Origin: an uncultured Geobacteraceae bacterium
GTDB taxonomy: Bacteria > Desulfobacterota > Desulfuromonadia > Geobacterales > Pseudopelobacteraceae
DNA: 50,437 bases
NCBI GenBank assembly: GCA_903925005.1
Contig: CAIYDX010000142.1
Span: 1-50,437 of the forward strand
Reading direction: 5' to 3'
Made by a program: the position numbers and the translations under genes. Under the pieces are notes generated by a model that was not told where the DNA came from, did no database searches, and saw nothing but the letters and a program-made list of their open reading frames with translations. Positions within the stretch are counted from its first letter, which is position 1. Every line of letters starts with the position of its first letter. Below are positions 46,378 to 50,437 of this stretch, piece by piece.

Positions 46378-48495
46378 TCAGCTCCCGGAACGCATCGTTT
46401 CATTAATTATTCCACCGATGTCCAAAACAAGAATGGTGCGCTGGTCACCAAGATCGGCAGCACCGGAAACTCCACGGAACTGTTTAAATGACTCGCCCAG
46501 AGGTTTTATTACGATATCCTGCTGGCTGAGCAGATCATCAACCACAATCCCGAGACGCTTTTCCGCAACACCGACAACTACGACATAAAATTCTTTTGGT
46601 GGTTCACCGCTTCGATGGATATCAAAATAGTGATCAAGCCGCAATAGAGGCAAAGTCGATTCACGTAGCTGCACAACCTCTTTGCGTTCGACAGTCATAA
46701 TATCCCGGTCGGACATCAAGAGCGATTCAAGGACTGACGTTATCGGCATGGCATAGGTTCTGCCGCTGCAGCTGATGATCAGCACCTTGATGATTGCCAG
46801 CGTGATCGGGAGAGTTATTATGAAGCGGCTCCCCTCCCCCTTCCATGTATCAATATCCACCATTCCTGAAACTGCCGAAATGTTGTTTTTGACAACATCC
46901 ATCCCGACACCACGACCGGAAACCTCACTGACGGTATCATTGGTTGAAAATCCGGGCAGAAAAATAAAGTCGATTGCGTCACGATCGGATACCGAACTTA
47001 CGTCGCTCACCAATTTTTTTTGCAACGCCTTGGCTTTTACCTTCTCGACATCGATGCCGCCGCCATCATCTTCAATTTCAATAACTACGTGGTTTCCTTT
47101 TTGAAACGACGATATCTTGATAGTGCCCTTTTCATCCTTGCCCAAGGCCTTGCGCACGTCCCCGGTCTCTATACCGTGATCGATGGCGTTACGGATAATG
47201 TGCATCATCGGATCGGAGATATCCTCTACGATCAATTTATCCAGCTCGGTATCGGCTCCAAAAAACTTCAGGTCAACCCGTTTGCCCTGTTCCCGTGATA
47301 TTTTCCGCACAATTCGCGACATCTTCTCGTATAATTGCCCGATAGGAATCATGCGAATCTCCATGACCCCTTTCTGGAGATCGGAAAGCTTGCGCTCAAG
47401 CCCTTTTGCAGCCTTACTCAGCTCGATGGCCATGCGCGAATACCCCTCATTGCGCATTCTGGTGGTAACGCCGGCAATCGTCGAGTTGGCGAGCACAAGT
47501 TCACCGACGATATTCATCAATTCATCAAGTTTACCGATATCAACCCGGACTGTCCGGCTCATGCTTTTGGCACTAAGGACAGCTTCGTCGGACATTTGAG
47601 CGGCAGGCGAAACCGGCAATTCGACCGGCAAGGGGAGTGCGTTGGTTGTCGCTACCGGCGGTTGTTGTACGGCATCAACAGTGGTTTTTGCGGTATCGGT
47701 GAGCGGCTCGGCGGTCAGATCCAAATGTATGCCGCCGGAACCAAGCTCTGTCACCGTGACGCTATCCCGCTCGACATCTGTTTTCAGCTCCGAAAGAGCT
47801 CGCTTGGAACCAAAGAGAATCTCGAAATCAATATTGGTTTCAAGATTGACGCCAACACTCGGCAATGTGCTGATAACCTCTCCACATCCTTTCAGTATCT
47901 CCGTAACTGCCGACAATTCCGTATCGAAGGTGGATAGGTCGAAGGATGTATGGATATTGAAGATCGTTCGCCCTTTAGCCAGATTATCCTTCAGGCGATG
48001 CTCTTCGTATTCCGTCAGGGCGTTCAGCATGTGTGAAGGGAGGCCAAGCGCTTCCAGGGGCGACACACCGCTCGGTTTTTCCGGCGGGGGAAGGCAGGCA
48101 TTTATTTTGGCCACACACGCAGCGATTTCATCCGTCATGCTGGTTTCATCACCTGAAGCGAGAACTCGAATCAGCGTATTCATCAGTTCATGGGCACTAA
48201 ATAAAACGGCCATAAGCTGCGGCGTAAGATTCAGTTTCCCGAGTCTCAGCCAATCGAGCAGATTTTCCATGTTATGCGCCAGGTCGGCGATGCCGCTAAA
48301 GCAGAACATCCCGGCCAACCCCTTCAGCGAATGAGCTCCTCGAAAAATGGAGTTCAAGACATCGGGATTCAGCTCACCACCCTCTGCAATATCGGACAGA
48401 TCCGCCAATTCAGAGCCTAACTGTTCAACAATTTCTTCCGCTTCGGCAAGAAAATCCTGAACAGCTTTCGTATGTGTGGCGCTTTGTTCACTCAT
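46378..48495 (-). CDS. cheA: Chemotaxis histidine kinase CheA
   Basis: About 705 residues. P1 (HPt) with phosphorylated H57 in FRGAHSLKG (counted from the upstream ATG at 48501), a second alpha/beta segment around 165-245 in the place of P2, P3 dimerisation, P4 kinase with N-box HIIRNAIDHGIE and G-boxes EDDGGGID and GRGVGMDVV, and a P5 CheW-like end. ATG at 48495 is preferred from AGGTG spacing. It autophosphorylates under receptor control and passes phosphate to CheY and CheB. It lies 27 bases after cheY. Confidence 0.95.
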   Translation of the reverse strand: MSEQSATHTKAVQDFLAEAEEIVEQLGSELADLSDIAEGGELNPDVLNSIFRGAHSLKGLAGMFCFSGIADLAHNMENLLDWLRLGKLNLTPQLMAVLFSAHELMNTLIRVLASGDETSMTDEIAACVAKINACLPPPEKPSGVSPLEALGLPSHMLNALTEYEEHRLKDNLAKGRTIFNIHTSFDLSTFDTELSAVTEILKGCGEVISTLPSVGVNLETNIDFEILFGSKRALSELKTDVERDSVTVTELGSGGIHLDLTAEPLTDTAKTTVDAVQQPPVATTNALPLPVELPVSPAAQMSDEAVLSAKSMSRTVRVDIGKLDELMNIVGELVLANSTIAGVTTRMRNEGYSRMAIELSKAAKGLERKLSDLQKGVMEIRMIPIGQLYEKMSRIVRKISREQGKRVDLKFFGADTELDKLIVEDISDPMMHIIRNAIDHGIETGDVRKALGKDEKGTIKISSFQKGNHVVIEIEDDGGGIDVEKVKAKALQKKLVSDVSSVSDRDAIDFIFLPGFSTNDTVSEVSGRGVGMDVVKNNISAVSGMVDIDTWKGEGSRFIITLPITLAIIKVLIISCSGRTYAMPITSVLESLLMSDRDIMTVERKEVVQLRESTLPLLRLDHYFDIHRSGEPPKEFYVVVVGVAEKRLGIVVDDLLSQQDIVIKPLGESFKQFRGVSGAADLGDQRTILVLDIGGIINETMRSGS

Positions 48496-48522
48496 TACCA
48501 TGCACCTGTAGCACTACCTGAG

Positions 48523-48903
48523 TCAGGGTGTTTTGCTCAAATATTGACTGATCAATTGCTGGAGAGTTGCCGGAGCAAAGGGTTTGACAACGTATTCGTC
48601 GGCTCCGAGTTGTTTCCCTCTTTCAATATCCTGCGCACTCCCTTCCGTGGAAATGATGAATATCGGAATATTTTTGTAATTTGGGTTGGTGCGAAGAAAG
48701 CTGATCAACTCAAGTCCGTTGATATCCGGCATATTAATATCGGTCAGAATCAGATCAACATGATCTCGGGGCAGAAGCCGCAGCGCCTCAAAGCCGCTGG
48801 AGGCTTCAACTATTCTATAGTCACCAAGCGCTCCAACGACGGCAACCAGCATGGCGCGCATTGTTGCGGAGTCGTCGGCAATTAAAATGGTCTTGGTACT
48901 CAC
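48523..48903 (-). CDS. cheY: CheY-type response regulator
   Basis: A 126-residue single-domain receiver with acidic pair D10/D11, phosphoacceptor D55 (LILTDINMPDING), a Thr at ISTEG and Lys in VVKPFAP. It is the first gene of the operon and the likely output of CheA. Whether it acts on a flagellar motor, pili or another target is not shown by the window, which has no motility genes. Confidence 0.93.
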   Translation of the reverse strand: MSTKTILIADDSATMRAMLVAVVGALGDYRIVEASSGFEALRLLPRDHVDLILTDINMPDINGLELISFLRTNPNYKNIPIFIISTEGSAQDIERGKQLGADEYVVKPFAPATLQQLISQYLSKTP

Positions 48904-49201
48904 GGGGTAATCCTCTCGTCCAGCTTACTTTTTCAACAAGACTTTTCTATTCTCCTGCCAGGCTCATTCGTCACAATCCACAGGCGTCAAAGGGTAAAAA
49001 AAGATTGTAGAATATAACGTAACGGAGGACTCAAGTAAAGCCTTTATAGGTATTTCAGGCAAGCTACCTTACATCCCAGTAGCTGTGTATTGGCAGACTA
49101 ATGCAGGGCATTTGCGCGAGCAGAGGAAGGCAACCTTGTGGAGGTTCAGAAAGCGGGGTTTGCAGAGAGCTTGACCGAAACGCCCCGTGGCTCGACCATG
49201 C
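48904..49201. other. Intergenic region upstream of cheY, nothing recognised
   Basis: About 300 bases with no convincing ORF, tRNA or strong hairpin. It should hold the cheY operon promoter, but I found only weak sigma70-like hexamers (TTGAGT with TACAAT at 19 bases, near 49007-49038) and no -24/-12 element. Confidence 0.4.
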
Positions 49202-49507
49202 TCAAGCCGCAAGTCGCATATGAACTTCGGCCGCAATCTTTGACCCATTTTTTATCTCAGCAAATTTCAAGTCAAAACTGGTTTGCAAATTCATCCAAAA
49301 TTGCGGGGTAGTGCCAAAATAACGTGAAAGCCGGAGAGCCGTATCGGGAGTGATCGATCGGCGCTCTCGCACGATGTCATTGATACGCGGAGCTAGAACT
49401 CTGAGTTCCATTGCCAGCGCGTGCGCACTCATTCCGAGAGGCACGAGAAATTCTTCACGCAATACTTCGCCGGGATGTATTGGCCTCATTTTATTTATCG
49501 GGTTCAT
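49202..49507 (-). CDS. higA: HigA family antitoxin (Xre type)
   Basis: A 101-residue HTH protein of the HigA/VapI addiction-module class: MRPIHPGEVLREEFLVPLGMSAHALAMELRV, the recognition region ITPDTALRLSRYFGTTPQFWMNLQTSFDL. HigA binds and neutralises the ribosome-dependent RNase HigB and represses the operon. GAGGAG lies 6 bases before the start. No intact higB is found on the upstream side, so this appears to be an orphan. Confidence 0.88.
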   Translation of the reverse strand: MNPINKMRPIHPGEVLREEFLVPLGMSAHALAMELRVLAPRINDIVRERRSITPDTALRLSRYFGTTPQFWMNLQTSFDLKFAEIKNGSKIAAEVHMRLAA

Positions 49508-49615
49508 TTGGTCTCCTCAGTGGTAATCCATAAGGTGACAGGCACTAATTACAACACTGTCTTGTGTCATGTTCGTCGTCAATTAGGTGCATGTCGCCTT
49601 ATCTTTGCCCAAAGA

Positions 49616-50200
49616 TTACTGTACAGCCATCTGCAATACATCACGAGTTGAGTACACCACGCTACGAGCTTCGTCATCTGTCGGTATTACTAGACTCCCG
49701 TGAACGGCCATGTTGCGATGCAACGCTATGCATTCCATTTTCTCCTTCAGACTTGCCGGAAACGTGTAGCCTTCTTTGGACAGCCGATTGATAATTGCAT
49801 TCATTCCGGGCTTCTGAGAATCCCTCGACGGCTGAACACCGATTTTCTTTTCGTAGAGGGCACCGAGAACCGTTTCGATAGTCCTTCCGCAGAGTGCAAT
49901 GGCACCAAGAAAACACGAATTTTCGTAACAGCGAATGGCTTCAGAGTAGGAAAGCCGAACGAGCCGCGTGATATCTTCGGGCAAGTAGTTGCTTGGAAAT
50001 GTGTAGTCCATGATACGCTGAGACTCAAGTCGTCGGCCTTCATGACGATGAATCACTCCGCTTTCGATTGTAGGGTCGAGTTCAAGCTTGATAACGTAGT
50101 CTGGAAAGTCCCAAGAGATCCATCGGTTTAGCGCAAACTGAGCGCAGACATCCTCAAACGCAGCATAACTAAGAGCCAAAGTAACCGGTGTCTTTTCCAT
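49616..50200 (-). CDS. DUF4145 domain protein
   Basis: The ATG at 50200 has AAAGGAG 6 bases upstream, giving 194 residues; the open frame extends 35 codons further, without a ribosome site. The second half matches DUF4145: SEAIRCYENSCFLGAIALCGRTIETVLGALYEK, then LHRNMAVHG with the RN..H pattern. This helical domain occurs as a stand-alone protein and in restriction or defence proteins; no activity is established. It is next to the orphan higA, in a region that looks accessory. Confidence 0.75.
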   Translation of the reverse strand: MEKTPVTLALSYAAFEDVCAQFALNRWISWDFPDYVIKLELDPTIESGVIHRHEGRRLESQRIMDYTFPSNYLPEDITRLVRLSYSEAIRCYENSCFLGAIALCGRTIETVLGALYEKKIGVQPSRDSQKPGMNAIINRLSKEGYTFPASLKEKMECIALHRNMAVHGSLVIPTDDEARSVVYSTRDVLQMAVQ

Positions 50201-50437
50201 GCCGTACTCCTTTCTGCCGCTGAACAACTCGTACTGATCAGACCGGCCATCATCCATATCAGAGGGATGGCCAGACCGGATAATGATAATAGTACGGCTG
50301 TTCATCTGATTTCATTATGGGTGATTTGAAATTGCGTATATTTAGCAGAAAACAAGACAGAATAACACCGGAATGAGTCTTCAGAAAAAAGTATTTTAAC
50401 AGGGGGAATGACCAAACATTTATGGTTCGTCACAGTA

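Noticed and set aside
50407-50437. Possible start of a plus-strand gene (ATGACCAAACATTTATGG) at the right edge
   Set aside because: Only ten codons are visible and the G-run abuts the ATG; it cannot be supported from this window.
1-50437. CRISPR array, IS element, prophage, selC tRNA, c-di-GMP riboswitch
   Set aside because: No regularly spaced direct repeats, transposase or integrase genes, second tRNA fold or GEMM-type motif were found on either strand by eye.

Overview
The window reads as chromosome of a Geobacter-like deltaproteobacterium (Desulfuromonadia/Geobacterales). The lineage is inferred from gene content: ferredoxin-linked 2-oxoacid oxidoreductase, EtfAB with a membrane Fe-S/cytochrome b ETF:quinone oxidoreductase, fused isobutyryl-CoA mutase, DUF485+ActP symporter, selenium-tRNA genes and large chemosensory operons with a HEAT-repeat protein. 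No phage, IS element, CRISPR array or rRNA was seen. One tRNA (Gln, anticodon CTG) is present.

Layout. 1-653 (minus): 5' part of an unknown exported protein behind a sigma54-type promoter, then tRNA-Gln with its own promoter and terminator. 718-3338 (minus): four-subunit VorB-type 2-oxoacid:ferredoxin oxidoreductase. 3515-15857 (minus): a beta-oxidation block, in transcription order thiolase, 3-hydroxybutyryl-CoA dehydrogenase, crotonase, acyl-CoA dehydrogenase, ETF:quinone oxidoreductase, EtfB, EtfA, short CaiB, second acyl-CoA dehydrogenase, two CoA-transferase subunits and a DUF2889 protein. 16069-24237 (minus): M24 peptidase, nitroreductase, IcmF, its small overlapping partner, ActP-like symporter and DUF485 partner. 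24615-29251 (plus): MerR-type regulator, NTF2-like protein, periplasmic binding protein and hybrid histidine kinase. 29265-31987 (minus): selD-yedF-mnmH. 32193-36037 (minus): large chemoreceptor followed by a LivK-type binding protein. 36314-48903 (minus): cheY, cheA, ExeA-like ATPase, two cheW, HEAT-repeat protein, cheR, cheB, then the housekeeping genes leuS, lptE and holA. 49202-50200 (minus): HigA-type antitoxin and a DUF4145 protein.

How the genes work together. Valine-derived 2-oxoisovalerate (Vor), or isobutyrate/butyrate (CoA-transferase), would give isobutyryl- or butyryl-CoA. IcmF interconverts the two, the beta-oxidation enzymes take butyryl-CoA to acetyl-CoA, and EtfAB plus the membrane oxidoreductase pass the electrons to quinone. 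Four promoters in this region (thiolase, ETF:quinone oxidoreductase, icmF operon, symporter operon) carry the same 16-bp dyad, consensus about TTGACATGCACGTAAA, at the same place over the -35 box. It resembles the LiuR-type MerR motif as I remember it, and a cysteine-less MerR gene lies divergent to one site. I read this as a local regulon for short and branched acyl-CoA catabolism.

The most unusual arrangements are the ExeA/MshM-like AAA ATPase and HEAT-repeat protein inside the che operon, and two cases of a periplasmic binding protein next to a sensor (chemoreceptor, histidine kinase) with no transporter genes nearby.
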